The position numbers were made by a program, and so were the translations under genes. The notes beneath the pieces are model-generated. The model did not search any database. It had not been told where the DNA came from and was given only the letters and a program-made list of their open reading frames with translations. From assembly GCF_001940165.2 (NCBI RefSeq), contig NZ_CP135162.1:1229501-1293500 (forward strand): 64,000 nt of DNA, written 5' to 3'. Shown here one piece after another: positions 36,766 through 46,937 of this stretch (position 1 is its first letter; the number at the start of each line of letters is the position of its first letter). The DNA is from Roseburia sp. 831b (GTDB lineage Bacteria; Bacillota; Clostridia; Lachnospirales; Lachnospiraceae).

Positions 36766-38859
36766 CTATGCCTCTTCTTTTACATCTTTCATGGAGAAGC
36801 TGATACGTCCCATCTTGTCTTTTCCAAGGCAAACAACTCTTACAGTCTCACCTAATGTAAGAACGTCTTCTACATGGTTGATTCTTTCTTTGGAAATCTT
36901 GGAAATATGAACCATTCCTTCTTTTCCCGGTGCAAACTCGATGAAGGCACCGAATTCTTTGATGCTGACAACTTTTCCAGTGAATACCTGTCCTTCTTCA
37001 AAGTCAGTTGTGATAATCTTAATCATCTCAACTGCCTGATCCATCTTCTCTGCATCTGTACCGCATACGGAAACTGCTCCGTCATCTGTGATATCAATCT
37101 TCACACCGGTACGGTCGATAATCTCGTTGATGGTCTTTCCTCTCTGTCCGACAACATCGCCAATCTTAGCAGGGTCAATCTGAATCTGAACAATCTTTGG
37201 AGCATATTTTCCAACTTCTTTTCTTGGCTCTGCGATTGCTTTTGACATGACTTCATCCATGATATAAAGTCTTGCTTCTCTTGTTCTTCGGATTGCTTCC
37301 TCTACGATAGGTCTTGTTAATCCGTGAATCTTGATATCCATCTGGATTGCAGTAATACCTTTATGAGTACCGGTTACCTTAAAGTCCATATCTCCAAAGA
37401 AATCCTCTAATCCCTGGATATCCGTTAAAACGATGTAATCATCGTCTGTCTCGCCTGTTACAAGACCACAGGAAATACCTGCAACCATCGCTTTGATTGG
37501 AACACCGGCAGCCATAAGTGACATACAGGATGCACAGGTAGATGCCATGGAAGTAGAGCCGTTGGACTCAAATGTCTCAGATACTGCACGGATGGTGTAT
37601 GGGAATTCTTCCACTGATGGAAGGACTGCCATAAGCGCTTTCTCAGCCAAAGCACCATGTCCAATTTCACGACGTCCCGGTCCACGGGATACTTTTGTCT
37701 CACCAACAGAGTATGCTGGGAAGTTGTACTGATGCATGTATCTTTTTGTTGTAATATTTTCATCTAATCCGTCGATTTTCTGTACTTCAGATAATGGAGC
37801 AAGTGTAACAACGTCACAAATCTGAGTCTGTCCACGTGTAAACATTGCGGAACCATGCACTCTAGGAATCAAATCAACCTCAGCTGCAAGTGGACGAATC
37901 TGATCGATGGCACGACCATCTGGACGTTTGTGATCTTTTAAAATCATCTTACGGACAGTCTTCTTCTGGTACTGATATACTGCCTCGCCTAATACTGCAA
38001 GCCATTCTTCGTTCTCTGCAAATGCCTCTGCAAATTTATCTGTAATGTTACGGATATTCTCTTCACGAACCTGTTTTTCATCTGTGAAAACAGCCTCTTC
38101 CATCTGTTCCGGTGTTACGATTTCTCTCATCGCAGCAAACATCTCTTCTGGAATGGCACAGCTTGTATATTCGTGTTTCTTCTTGCCAACCTCGGCAACA
38201 ATCTGGTTCATAAATGCAATGATGGTCTGGTTTACTTCATGGCATTTGTAGATTGCTTCAATCATTTTATCTTCTGGAACTTCGTTTGCTCCAGCTTCAA
38301 TCATGATTACTTTTGTGGAAGTAGATGCAACGGTAAGCTGTAAATCACCGTTATCCCAATCTTTCTGGGATGGGTTTACGATAAACTCTCCATCTACCAA
38401 TCCCATCTGTGTCATTGCACATGGACCGTCAAATGGAATATCAGAAATTGTAGTTGCAAGTGCTGCACCAAGCATTGCGACAACCTCAGGTCTGCACTCT
38501 GTATCTACGGACATTACCATATTATTTAAGGTTACATCATTTCTGTAATCTTTGGGGAATAATGGTCTCATAGGGCGGTCAATAACACGGGAAGTAAGCA
38601 CTGCATTTTCGGATGCTTTTCCTTCTCTTTTGTTAAATCCACCTGGGATTTTTCCTACGGCATACATTTTCTCTTCATATTCCACACTCAATGGGAAGAA
38701 ATCAATCCCATCTCTTGGTTTGTCAGATGCAGTTGCTGTGGATAATACCGTAGTATCTCCATATCTTAATAAAGCTGCACCATTTGCCTGCGCACATACT
38801 CTTCCGATATCAACGGTAAGCGTTCTGCCTGCAAGTTCCATTGAAAAACTTTTATACAT
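36766..38859 (-). CDS. pnp: polyribonucleotide nucleotidyltransferase (PNPase)
   Basis: A 697-residue phosphorolytic 3'-5' exoribonuclease: two RNase PH domains (MYKSFSMELAGRTL to about 220; and 300-550, with KRYMHQYNFPAYSVGE), a KH domain (IGDVVGQRGKTINEI, about 560-610) and a C-terminal S1 domain (VFTGKVVSIKEFGAFIEF). Length is standard. It follows rpsO, as in most bacteria, but separated by two hairpins that can uncouple or regulate it. Confidence 0.97.
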   Translation of the reverse strand: MYKSFSMELAGRTLTVDIGRVCAQANGAALLRYGDTTVLSTATASDKPRDGIDFFPLSVEYEEKMYAVGKIPGGFNKREGKASENAVLTSRVIDRPMRPLFPKDYRNDVTLNNMVMSVDTECRPEVVAMLGAALATTISDIPFDGPCAMTQMGLVDGEFIVNPSQKDWDNGDLQLTVASTSTKVIMIEAGANEVPEDKMIEAIYKCHEVNQTIIAFMNQIVAEVGKKKHEYTSCAIPEEMFAAMREIVTPEQMEEAVFTDEKQVREENIRNITDKFAEAFAENEEWLAVLGEAVYQYQKKTVRKMILKDHKRPDGRAIDQIRPLAAEVDLIPRVHGSAMFTRGQTQICDVVTLAPLSEVQKIDGLDENITTKRYMHQYNFPAYSVGETKVSRGPGRREIGHGALAEKALMAVLPSVEEFPYTIRAVSETFESNGSTSMASTCASCMSLMAAGVPIKAMVAGISCGLVTGETDDDYIVLTDIQGLEDFFGDMDFKVTGTHKGITAIQMDIKIHGLTRPIVEEAIRRTREARLYIMDEVMSKAIAEPRKEVGKYAPKIVQIQIDPAKIGDVVGQRGKTINEIIDRTGVKIDITDDGAVSVCGTDAEKMDQAVEMIKIITTDFEEGQVFTGKVVSIKEFGAFIEFAPGKEGMVHISKISKERINHVEDVLTLGETVRVVCLGKDKMGRISFSMKDVKEEA

Positions 38860-38894
38860 TCTTTCTCTCCTTTTTCGAATTCTTCGTATTTTAT

Positions 38895-38973
38895 AAAAAA
38901 CAGAAGTCCGAAACTACTGAACAATACACGTTTGTACCATGCACTTTTCAGTGGTCTCGGTATAAACTTCTGT
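38895..38973 (-). terminator. long hairpin and T-run between rpsO and pnp (terminator or attenuator)
   Basis: On the minus strand ACAGAAGT and CCGAGACCACTGAA pair with TTCAGTAGTTTCGG and ACTTCTGT, giving a long stem directly followed by TTTTTT, 35 bases before the pnp start. It can end rpsO transcripts or regulate pnp. In E. coli the pnp leader is a stem cleaved by RNase III and controlled by PNPase; equivalence is inferred only. Confidence 0.7.
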
Positions 38974-39028
38974 ATTTCATCAATATAACTACTTTTGTAC
39001 TTATACGCACTGTCATTAGTTATGAAAA

Positions 39029-39051
39029 TAGAGCGGTATCTCTCCGCTCTA
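39029..39051 (-). other. small hairpin after rpsO
   Basis: TAGAGCGG / CCGCTCTA stem with an AGAGATA loop, followed on the minus strand by ATTTTC. A weak terminator or an mRNA 3'-end protector just after the rpsO stop. Confidence 0.5.
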
Positions 39052-39066
39052 TTCCAAATAACACAA

Positions 39067-39333
39067 TTATTTTCTAAGACCTAAACGCTCAATTAAAGAA
39101 CGATATCTTTCGATATCTGTTTTCTTTAAGTATGCTAATAAACCACGTCTCTGACCTACCATTTTAAGAAGTCCTCTTCTGGAATGATGATCTTTCTGGT
39201 TAACTTTTAAATGCTCTGTTAACTCTTCGATACGTGCTGTTAAGATAGCGATCTGTACTTCTGGTGAACCTGTATCTCCAGGTGTTCTACCATATTCTGC
39301 AATAATTGCCTGTTTCTTTTCTTTTGCGATCAT
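39067..39333 (-). CDS. rpsO: 30S ribosomal protein S15
   Basis: An 88-residue protein matching S15 end to end: [50 protein letters not shown] and [19 protein letters not shown]. It binds the central domain of 16S rRNA. AGGAGG precedes the ATG. A separate strong promoter and a structured leader lie upstream. Confidence 0.98.
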   Translation of the reverse strand: MIAKEKKQAIIAEYGRTPGDTGSPEVQIAILTARIEELTEHLKVNQKDHHSRRGLLKMVGQRRGLLAYLKKTDIERYRSLIERLGLRK

Positions 39334-39432
39334 GTTCTGATCCTCCTTTTATTTTTTCATCGCCCATTTAAGTATGATACTCAGCAGAAGGTCGGAGTGT
39401 CCATCAACCGAATACGGGTTAAATCATACTTG
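39334..39432 (-). ncRNA. candidate S15 autoregulatory leader of rpsO
   Basis: The approximately 100-nt leader starts, as judged from the promoter, right at an AAGTATGAT arm (39422-39432) that pairs with ATCATACTT (39368-39378) further down. Two inner short helices (AACC...GGTT and ACTC...GAGT) can form inside, giving a three-way junction. S15 represses its own mRNA through leader structures in several bacteria, and the Geobacillus one is a three-way junction; similarity here is inferred from drawing the fold by eye. Confidence 0.5.
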
Positions 39433-39435
39433 TAT

Positions 39436-39464
39436 AGTATATCATATCCATTTTGCCTTGTAAA
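39436..39464 (-). promoter_or_regulatory. promoter for rpsO
   Basis: Minus-strand TTTACA (39459-39464), 17-base spacer, TATACT (39436-39441). Confidence 0.82.
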
Positions 39465-39513
39465 CATGAAAATTCAAATTTAAGGCAACCCACAAATGTG
39501 TAAGCCACAAGCA

Positions 39514-40671
39514 TTAATCGCCTAACACTCTTACCACACAGATTGGGGAACGGTAAAATGCATTGGAAATCTTAATACCGGTCTTCTTATTACTTGCATG
39601 TACAATCTGACCGTTTCCGATATAAATTGCAACATGGTTAATACTCTTGCCACTTCCGTAGAAGAACAAATCACCCGGCTGTGCTTCCGATGCGGAGACT
39701 CTGGTTCCGCAATTTGCCTGCGCTTTTGAAGAATGTGGCAGGTAAACGCCATAGTTTGCCATGACACTCATGGTAAATCCAGAACAGTCGGCTCCTTTTG
39801 TCAAGCTTGTACCACCCCAGACATATGGGTTTCCAACAAACTGTGTCGCATAGGAAACAACCGATACCCTCACATCTGAGATTCCCTGACCATATTTTAA
39901 CTCTGTTATCGTCTGTGCCTTTGGAAGCTGTTCGGATACTTCAACATAATCTGCTGAAATATAGCCTTCCTCATCATCCACAGATACTTTATACCAGCCG
40001 TCTAATGCTTCTAATACTTCCAATTCCTCACCGGTACCCACCAATGCGACAATTCTGCAATCGGTATTGGTTGCTTCACGCACGTAAAGGGTTGTCGTAT
40101 TTACTTTTGCAACTGTTGTCTCAATCTCAGCTGCCCTTGCTCTTGCTGCATCTCCAGTCAGTAAAAATTCCGATGACACATAACCGGTTACATTTCCGGA
40201 TGAAATCTTCGTCCATTCACCGTCTACCTCTAAGATCTCACAAGCTGCATCTCCCTGCATCTTACCCACGATGTCAGAATCTGTGGTTGCCTGTTCTCTT
40301 ACATTTAAATTGCCTTCCACGCTGGCTATTCCAAGATTGGTATATCCACAAATAGTCGTATCCTGTGTGTTCTCCGTATTTTCTGCACTTTCTGCATTCT
40401 CTTCCTGTCCGGCTGCTGTTACCACAGTATCAGTCTCGGATACTGTTGCGGTCAGTGGAAGATTCTCTATATTGGATGCAAGGCTAAGGGCAACTCCTGA
40501 TGCAACGTTCTGATTCAAAGAAACGTTTGCAAACTCGGATGAAACACCTGCTGTTACGGATGCATCCTGATTTTTATTTCTGTCTTTCTCCTGATTGCTG
40601 ATACATGCTGCTGAAACAACAAGCGCTCCAATTACCACGGCACTTATTGCTTTTGAATAATTCGATTTCAT
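39514..40671 (-). CDS. SH3-domain NlpC/P60 cell-wall endopeptidase
   Basis: A 385-residue exported protein. The N-terminus has a signal segment (about residues 8-25, AVVIGALVVSAAC), then a low-complexity region, two bacterial SH3 domains (about 115-175 and 188-245; GNLNVREQATTDSDIV, TTLYVREATNTDCRIV) and a C-terminal NlpC/P60 domain with catalytic C296 (GADCSGF), H346 (INHVAIY) and H358. It should cleave gamma-D-Glu-diamino-acid bonds in peptidoglycan. It has a consensus promoter and is monocistronic. Confidence 0.93.
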   Translation of the reverse strand: MKSNYSKAISAVVIGALVVSAACISNQEKDRNKNQDASVTAGVSSEFANVSLNQNVASGVALSLASNIENLPLTATVSETDTVVTAAGQEENAESAENTENTQDTTICGYTNLGIASVEGNLNVREQATTDSDIVGKMQGDAACEILEVDGEWTKISSGNVTGYVSSEFLLTGDAARARAAEIETTVAKVNTTTLYVREATNTDCRIVALVGTGEELEVLEALDGWYKVSVDDEEGYISADYVEVSEQLPKAQTITELKYGQGISDVRVSVVSYATQFVGNPYVWGGTSLTKGADCSGFTMSVMANYGVYLPHSSKAQANCGTRVSASEAQPGDLFFYGSGKSINHVAIYIGNGQIVHASNKKTGIKISNAFYRSPICVVRVLGD

Positions 40672-40729
40672 TCCTGATCTCCATTCCTCAGATTTTTCAG
40701 CGTAATCACTAAAATTATAATTTCATTTC

Positions 40730-40758
40730 ATTATAACAATCACTTATGACAATGTCAA
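40730..40758 (-). promoter_or_regulatory. consensus promoter for the NlpC/P60 gene
   Basis: Minus-strand TTGACA (40753-40758), 17-base spacer, TATAAT (40730-40735) with an upstream TG (TGTTATAAT): a perfect housekeeping promoter, the strongest in the window. Confidence 0.9.
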
Positions 40759-40826
40759 CATATATTTGTAACAATTCCGTAATATTTGATTTCCCACTTT
40801 CTGGCAAATCTCGGAACATATTCCTT

Positions 40827-41744
40827 TTATTTTTGAAAAAATCTTTCTGCCGTCGCGACGTCCTGTTGCATCTGATTCTTTAAACTCTCCACCGAATCAA
40901 ACTTTTGTTCCGGGCGGACAAACTTTAAGAATTCCACTTTCACTTCTTTTCCATAGAGGTCTTGCGCTACATCCAGAATATGGGTCTCGACGCCAACCGG
41001 ATTCTCACCTGCAATTGTAGGCTTTCTTCCGACATTCGTCACACCATGGTATTCTTTTCCGTCTATCAGCACCTTGGAAACATAGACCCCAAACGGTGGC
41101 AGCAGTTTTTCTTTTGGTGGAAGTAAATTGATGGTTGGAATTCCAATCGTTCGTCCGATTTCTTTTCCATGTTCTACTTTTCCACATACAAAATATGGAT
41201 AACCCAAAAGATGATTTGCCTTCTCGATATGTCCAAGTTCCACTTCTTCTCTTACAAATGTGCTGCTGATGTCTCTTTCGTCTTCTTTAATTTTCTTGAC
41301 GACAATGACCTCATAGCCGAGTTCTTCTGCCATATCACGAAGCATGTGATAGTCTCCGCACCTGTTATGTCCGAAGTGAAAATCATCCCCCACAACAAAA
41401 CATTTCACATGCAGTTCCTTTACAATTTTTCGCACAAAGTCCTGCGCCTCCATGCACATAATTTCCCTGGTAAACGGACACTCAATCAGATAATCCACAC
41501 CAAGCTGTTCTAGAAGATGCATTTTTTCTTCATTTGTCGTCAAAACATGCTGCATGGCATGTTCTACATTCTGACGCGGCGGAATGTTAAACGTAAAAAT
41601 TGCCGCACTTAATCCTTCCTTCTTTTTTTGAAACAAATTTTCCAAAAGAAGGTCATGTCCACGGTGAACACCATCAAATTTTCCAAGTGAAAGCACCGTG
41701 TTTTCTTCAATATTAAAATCTACCGTATCTTTGATATATTTCAT
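40827..41744 (-). CDS. ribF: bifunctional riboflavin kinase / FAD synthetase
   Basis: A 305-residue enzyme making FMN and FAD. The N-terminal nucleotidyltransferase domain has LGKFDGVHRGHDLLLENL and DISSTFVREEVELGHIEKAN; the C-terminal kinase domain has GRTIGIPTINL and GVTNVGRKPTI. It overlaps truB by 4 bases and is the last gene of the rimP-to-ribF operon. FAD made here is the ApbE donor. Confidence 0.97.
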   Translation of the reverse strand: MKYIKDTVDFNIEENTVLSLGKFDGVHRGHDLLLENLFQKKKEGLSAAIFTFNIPPRQNVEHAMQHVLTTNEEKMHLLEQLGVDYLIECPFTREIMCMEAQDFVRKIVKELHVKCFVVGDDFHFGHNRCGDYHMLRDMAEELGYEVIVVKKIKEDERDISSTFVREEVELGHIEKANHLLGYPYFVCGKVEHGKEIGRTIGIPTINLLPPKEKLLPPFGVYVSKVLIDGKEYHGVTNVGRKPTIAGENPVGVETHILDVAQDLYGKEVKVEFLKFVRPEQKFDSVESLKNQMQQDVATAERFFQK

Positions 41745-42676
41745 GTCTCTATAAACATCTTTGCCGGCTTGTAATTCTTTTGAACTGGTTTGTATTCATA
41801 TAAGCCGATAAAGCAATCCTTTTCATCATAAATACGAATCGGTGTCTCTTCCCATTCGCTTTGATAATTCTGGAAAAATTCTTTTTCCAGACGATTTCCA
41901 TTGTATAACACTTTGTCATAGTTCTGCAAAACCACTGCCTTAGGATACTGCACAAAAACAGAATCTACCGGTTGTATAAAAGAAAACGTTTTGGCGCTCC
42001 ACTCTGCCGGCTCCATTCCCGCTCCCTCTTTTGCAACAAGTTCTTCAATCTGTCCTAATGTCAGTGCATCTTCTACGAAAAATTTCGAAACTTTTGTGCG
42101 GAGCAGACTCTCCATGCAGGCTCCACAACCTAATTTTTCTCCGATATCCTGACAAAGCGTTCTGATATAGGTTCCTTTGGAACACTCCACTTTCATTGTG
42201 ACCCTTGGGAGTTCTATTTTTTCAATCTCAATCGAAAGAATCCGAACCGGTCTCGCCTTACGCTCTACCGTCTTTCCTTCCCTTGCGAGATCACAAAGCT
42301 TTTTCCCATTCACTTTTAACGCGGAATACATCGGCGGAACCTGCTCATAATCGCCCACAAAAGACAGTACTGCATCGCGAACTTCCTGCTCACTCACACA
42401 GACTTCCCGCTCCTGTAACACGGTGCCGGACATATCCTGGGTATCCGTCACTTTTCCAAGAAGCATCACCGCTTTGTACTCTTTGTTCTTATCCGTCAAA
42501 AGGTCACAGACTTTTGTCGCTTTTCCAAGGCACACCGGAAGCACCCCCTGTGCATCCGGGTCAAGTGTACCGGTGTGTCCAATCTTTTTTTGTTTCAGGA
42601 TTCCTCTTAACTTTGCAACAACATCAAACGAGGTATATCCTTTTTCTTTATAAACGTTAATGATTCCGTTAACCAT
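41741..42676 (-). CDS. truB: tRNA pseudouridine(55) synthase TruB
   Basis: A 311-residue enzyme isomerising U55 in the T-loop of tRNAs. GIINVYKEKGYTSFDVV begins the protein, the catalytic aspartate is D39 in GHTGTLDPDAQGVLP, and KGTYIRTLCQDIGEKLG is present. It is coupled to ribF by a 4-base overlap. Confidence 0.97.
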   Translation of the reverse strand: MVNGIINVYKEKGYTSFDVVAKLRGILKQKKIGHTGTLDPDAQGVLPVCLGKATKVCDLLTDKNKEYKAVMLLGKVTDTQDMSGTVLQEREVCVSEQEVRDAVLSFVGDYEQVPPMYSALKVNGKKLCDLAREGKTVERKARPVRILSIEIEKIELPRVTMKVECSKGTYIRTLCQDIGEKLGCGACMESLLRTKVSKFFVEDALTLGQIEELVAKEGAGMEPAEWSAKTFSFIQPVDSVFVQYPKAVVLQNYDKVLYNGNRLEKEFFQNYQSEWEETPIRIYDEKDCFIGLYEYKPVQKNYKPAKMFIET

Positions 42677-42687
42677 ATGATTCCTTT

Positions 42688-43641
42688 TTACTGTTCTAAC
42701 TGTTTTGCCACGTCCGCTACAATCGTCTTTATAATCTCATCTGCACTGCCGTTCATTGTGATTCCGGCTGCTCTTGCATGACCACCGCCACCGTATTTAA
42801 CAGCAATTTTTGACACATCCACATTGCCGCTTGACCTGGTGCTTACCTTGAAGCTTCCACCTTCATTTTCATACAAAAAGATAGCCGCCTCCACATCTTT
42901 TGTCACACGTAACTGTGCCACAATTCCTTCTAAATGTTTCGGAAGCACGTCAAAACGCTTCATTTCTTCCTGTGTAATCACAGAAACAATGCATTTTCCA
43001 TCGAGATAAAGTTCACTTTTCACCAAAGCCTGTCCCATAATACGGTTTTGATTATAGGTTTTTGTAAAAAAGGTTTCATCCACAATCTTTGAAAAGTTGA
43101 TGCCACATTCCATCAGAACACCGGCTGCCTGCATGGTTTTTGCCGATGTACAGGAATACTGGAACACACCCGTATCATGAATGATTCCGGTATAGATGCA
43201 TTCTGCAATCTCTTTGGTGAGACGTTCCTTTGGAAGCAATTCAAAAATCAATTCCGATGTAGAGCTTGCCAGCGGAAAGATGTAATTGTCATCCGCAAAA
43301 CTTTGGTTGCTGACATGATGATCAATGCAGGCTGTTCTTTTTGCACATTCAAAGTAATGCGCCGCATCGCCTAATCTTCCAACATCTCCGCAGTCCTGTG
43401 CAATAAACAAATCGTAAACTTTTTGCTCTTTCTGCGGTAATTTGATTTGCTCTGCTCCCGCCATAAATTTAAAAATGTTTGGGATTGGCTCTAAATAGAC
43501 ACAGACTTCTATCTCTTTGTGATATGTCTTAATATAGTTATATGTAGCAAGGCAGGAGCCTACGCAGTCGCCATCCGGTCTGACATGACCTGCAATTGCA
43601 ACTGTTTTTGCTCCTGTTAATAAAGAATCTAAATCTTTCAT
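42688..43641 (-). CDS. nrnA: DHH-family oligoribonuclease / pAp phosphatase NrnA
   Basis: A 317-residue DHH/DHHA1 phosphoesterase that degrades nanoRNA and pAp. Metal motifs are GHVRPDGDCVGS, DCGDVGR and CIDHHVSN; the DHHA1 end has GGGGHARAAGITM. I prefer ATG 43641, which has AGGA 8 bases upstream, to the TTG at 43668. It follows rbfA closely. Confidence 0.94.
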   Translation of the reverse strand: MKDLDSLLTGAKTVAIAGHVRPDGDCVGSCLATYNYIKTYHKEIEVCVYLEPIPNIFKFMAGAEQIKLPQKEQKVYDLFIAQDCGDVGRLGDAAHYFECAKRTACIDHHVSNQSFADDNYIFPLASSTSELIFELLPKERLTKEIAECIYTGIIHDTGVFQYSCTSAKTMQAAGVLMECGINFSKIVDETFFTKTYNQNRIMGQALVKSELYLDGKCIVSVITQEEMKRFDVLPKHLEGIVAQLRVTKDVEAAIFLYENEGGSFKVSTRSSGNVDVSKIAVKYGGGGHARAAGITMNGSADEIIKTIVADVAKQLEQ

Positions 43642-43671
43642 CCAACATTCCTGCCTTTCCGGACACAAGGA

Positions 43672-44034
43672 TTATTCTTCGATATCCTTTGTCACATCAT
43701 CAATCATTTTTGACATCTTTACACCGTACTCAATCGACTGGTCTAAGATAAATTTAATCTCCGGTGTTTTTCTTAAATTGATGGTTTTTGCAAGTTTGCT
43801 TCGAATAAATCCTTCTGCACTCTTTAAGCCGGCAAGTGTAGCCTGCTGTGACTCTTCATCCCCGAGAACACTGATATATGCCTTACAGGTTTTTAAATCT
43901 GGAGCCACTTCAACCGTAACTACGCTTGTCATTGGATTGATGCGTGGATCTTTGATTTCTCCACGAATAATATTGCTTAACTCACGTAATACTTCCCCAT
44001 TAATTCTGGTGTTTTTGATACTATTTTTTCTCAT
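43672..44034 (-). CDS. rbfA: 30S ribosome-binding factor RbfA
   Basis: A 120-residue KH-like protein for 30S maturation: MRKNSIKNTRINGEVLRELS at the N-terminus and FIRSKLAKTINLRKTPEIKF in the second half. I choose ATG 44034, with GGAG 6 bases upstream, rather than the ATG at 44046 that lacks a ribosome site. It follows infB as usual. Confidence 0.95.
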   Translation of the reverse strand: MRKNSIKNTRINGEVLRELSNIIRGEIKDPRINPMTSVVTVEVAPDLKTCKAYISVLGDEESQQATLAGLKSAEGFIRSKLAKTINLRKTPEIKFILDQSIEYGVKMSKMIDDVTKDIEE

Positions 44035-44106
44035 TGATTTCTCCATTCAAAGATGTATTGCCACATAAGGGGCAATACATCAAAAAACTTCACACAATTC
44101 TACGTT

Positions 44107-46920
44107 TTAGCGAGGAACCTCTACCATAATATATGATTCAACCTGATCAAGTTCCTGAATGTCATTGAATCCGTCAAATACAAGACCACATTCGTATCCT
44201 GCTTTTACTTCTTTCACATCATCTTTAAATCTCTTTAAGGATGCAAGATCTCCTTCAAAAATCTGCTCGCCTTCACGTGTAATACGGACTTTACATCCTC
44301 TCTGGAATGCTCCGTCAAGCACATAAGAACCTGCAATATTACCGATTCCGGATGCCTTAAAGATCTGGCGGATTTCTGCGTGTCCAATGACTTTTTCTTC
44401 ATAAACAGGGTCTAACATTCCCTTCATGGCTGCAGCGACATCTTCGATTGCGCTATAAATAACTTTGTACAATCTCACATCCACGTTTTCACGCTCTGCT
44501 GTCACTTTTGCAGTTGGGTCCGGACGAACATTAAATCCAATGATGATGGCATTGGATGCGGATGCTAAGATAACATCAGATTCGTTGATGGCACCAACAC
44601 CGCCGTGAATAACTTTTACCACAACTTCTTCGTTTGATAATTTTACAAGTGACTGTTTCACTGCTTCCACAGAACCCTGAACATCTGCTTTTACAATGAT
44701 ATTAAGCTCTTTTACATTTCCAGACTGAATCTGTGAGAACAAGTCATCTAAGGACATCTTCGCTTTTGTATCCTCAATCAGCTTATTCTTGCCTTCTGAA
44801 ATATAAGTCTCGGCAAATGCTCTTGCCTCTTTCTCAGAATCACAGCAAACAAATGTTTCCCCTGCATCCGGTACATTGGAAAGACCAAGAATCTCTACTG
44901 GTGTAGATGGTCCTGCTTCTTTTACTCTGCATCCCTTATCATCAATCATAGCACGCACTTTACCAAAGCTGCTTCCGCATGCGATTGGATCTCCAACGTG
45001 AAGGGTACCTTTCTGTACCAAAACAGTTGCAACAGCACCACGACCTTTATCAAGCTGTGCTTCAATAACAAGACCACGTGCATTACGTTTTGGATTTGCT
45101 TTTAACTCTAAAACTTCTGCTGTTAAAAGAATCATTTCAAGCAGGTTCTCGATACCTTCGTGTGTACGGGCAGATACCGGACAAAAGATTGTGCTTCCGC
45201 CCCAGTCTTCCGGAATTAACTCGTATTCGGATAATTCCTGTTTTACACGCTCAATGTTTGCACTTGGCTTATCAATCTTGTTGACAGCAACAATGATTTC
45301 AACACCAGCTGCTTTTGCATGGTTGATTGCTTCGATTGTCTGAGGCATAACACCATCATCTGCAGCGACAACAAGGATTGCGATATCGGTAGAATTTGCA
45401 CCACGCATACGCATTGCAGTAAATGCTTCATGACCTGGTGTATCTAAGAATGTAATATTCTGGTTGTTAATAGATACAACGGATGCACCGATGTGCTGTG
45501 TGATACCACCAGCCTCGCGGTCTGTTACTCTTGTAGAACGGATTGCATCCAATAAGGATGTTTTACCGTGGTCAACGTGACCCATAACACAAACTACCGG
45601 TGGACGTGGAACTAATGTTTCTTCTGCTTCCTCATCCTCTTTTAATAACTCTGCAATAACATCAATCTTCTCTTCCGGCTCACAGATACAGTTGAATTCC
45701 AATGCGATTTCTTCTGCTGTATCGTAATCTACTTCCTGGTTTACGGTTACCATGGTTCCCTTTAAGAATAACTTTTTCACAATGACAGATGGCTGAACTT
45801 TCATCTTGTCTGCAAGTTCACGGATGGTAAGTTTCTCTGGAAGTGTTAATGTCTTGATTACATCTTCTTCCTGTTTTGGCTGTGGCTGCTGAGGTTTCTT
45901 CTTTCCACCGTTTTTCTCAAGGTTTACATAACGTTCCTGTTTCTTACCTAATGCATCATGATCGTTACGCTTATTATTACGGTTTTTATCGTTCATACGA
46001 TCTCTGGATTCTTTTCCTCTTAATTCTTCAGCAGGTGCTGCATCTTTCTTGAAACGATCAATTTCGCGATCCAGTCTTCCACCGCCATTATTTCCACGGT
46101 AATTGCCATTGCGGTTATCACCGCCTCTGCCACCCTGGCCATATCCACCACCGTTTGGTCTCTGACCCTGGTAGTTTCCTCTCTGTCCATTTCCGGATGG
46201 TCTTCCATTACGGTCTGCGTATGGACGGTCTCCCTGTGGACGGTTTCCATTGTTACGGTTGTACTGTGGGCGATCCCCCTGTGGACGGTCTCCGTTGTTA
46301 CGATTGTACTGTGGACGGTCTCCGTTATTGCGGTTGTACTGTGGGCGGTCCCCATTGTTACGGTTGTACTGTGGGCGGTCTCCCTGTGGACGGTCTCCGT
46401 TGTTACGGTTGTACTGTGGGCGGTCTCCATTGTTACGATCTGTCTGTGGACGATCCCCCTGTGGACGTCTGTCTGTCTGAGGTCTTGTTCCCTGATTCTG
46501 TAGGCGGGTACCTTCTTTTGCAGCACCAGTTGCATCACTCTTTTGTCTGTTTCCGTCATTTTGAGGTCTTGCCCCCTGTGTACGATCTGAATTTCTCTGC
46601 TGTCCTGGTCTTCTGGTTGTACCATTCTTACTGTTCTGTGGATTAAAGACTGCTGTTATACTGGATTTTTTCTTTGGTCTGTCACCATTTTTTTCCTCAA
46701 CAGCTTTTTCTTCCTTCTTTTCTGCCACAGGCGCAGCTTTTACTTCTTCTTTCTTGGAACCACCCTTATGAAATTTCTTACGGATAATCTCCTGTGCAGC
46801 ATCATCTACACTACTGCTGTGTGACTTTACTGCATATTCTGTTGTGCTTAACGCATCTATAATCTCTTTTGAATTGATATCTAATTCTTTTGCTAGCTCA
46901 TGAACTCTCATTTTTGCCAT
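44107..46920 (-). CDS. infB: translation initiation factor IF-2
   Basis: A 937-residue GTPase that places initiator tRNA. The N-terminal IF2N helix domain ([20 protein letters not shown]) is followed by a long disordered, Asn/Arg/Gly/Gln/Pro-rich segment (about residues 90-330) with tandem units such as [10 protein letters not shown], a second IF2N, then the G domain ([14 protein letters not shown] at about 445; [12 protein letters not shown]) and domains II-IV. The core is normal; the repetitive linker is notable. Confidence 0.98.
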   Translation of the reverse strand: MAKMRVHELAKELDINSKEIIDALSTTEYAVKSHSSSVDDAAQEIIRKKFHKGGSKKEEVKAAPVAEKKEEKAVEEKNGDRPKKKSSITAVFNPQNSKNGTTRRPGQQRNSDRTQGARPQNDGNRQKSDATGAAKEGTRLQNQGTRPQTDRRPQGDRPQTDRNNGDRPQYNRNNGDRPQGDRPQYNRNNGDRPQYNRNNGDRPQYNRNNGDRPQGDRPQYNRNNGNRPQGDRPYADRNGRPSGNGQRGNYQGQRPNGGGYGQGGRGGDNRNGNYRGNNGGGRLDREIDRFKKDAAPAEELRGKESRDRMNDKNRNNKRNDHDALGKKQERYVNLEKNGGKKKPQQPQPKQEEDVIKTLTLPEKLTIRELADKMKVQPSVIVKKLFLKGTMVTVNQEVDYDTAEEIALEFNCICEPEEKIDVIAELLKEDEEAEETLVPRPPVVCVMGHVDHGKTSLLDAIRSTRVTDREAGGITQHIGASVVSINNQNITFLDTPGHEAFTAMRMRGANSTDIAILVVAADDGVMPQTIEAINHAKAAGVEIIVAVNKIDKPSANIERVKQELSEYELIPEDWGGSTIFCPVSARTHEGIENLLEMILLTAEVLELKANPKRNARGLVIEAQLDKGRGAVATVLVQKGTLHVGDPIACGSSFGKVRAMIDDKGCRVKEAGPSTPVEILGLSNVPDAGETFVCCDSEKEARAFAETYISEGKNKLIEDTKAKMSLDDLFSQIQSGNVKELNIIVKADVQGSVEAVKQSLVKLSNEEVVVKVIHGGVGAINESDVILASASNAIIIGFNVRPDPTAKVTAERENVDVRLYKVIYSAIEDVAAAMKGMLDPVYEEKVIGHAEIRQIFKASGIGNIAGSYVLDGAFQRGCKVRITREGEQIFEGDLASLKRFKDDVKEVKAGYECGLVFDGFNDIQELDQVESYIMVEVPR
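46190..46470 (-). repeat. tandem 30-bp-class repeats inside infB
   Basis: Repeated units encoding [10 protein letters not shown] or GDRPQ with small variations, seven to nine copies (about residues 150-240 of IF-2). The DNA units are nearly identical, so copy number may vary between strains. Confidence 0.85.
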
Positions 46921-46937
46921 ATATCTTAACTCCTCCG

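Noticed and set aside
46190..46470. CRISPR-like array
   Set aside because: Repeats are contiguous with no unique spacers and encode a protein linker.
46155..46646. Plus-strand ORF with Cys/Gly/Tyr-rich repeats
   Set aside because: It is the complement of the infB repeat region; no ribosome site, and infB is certain.
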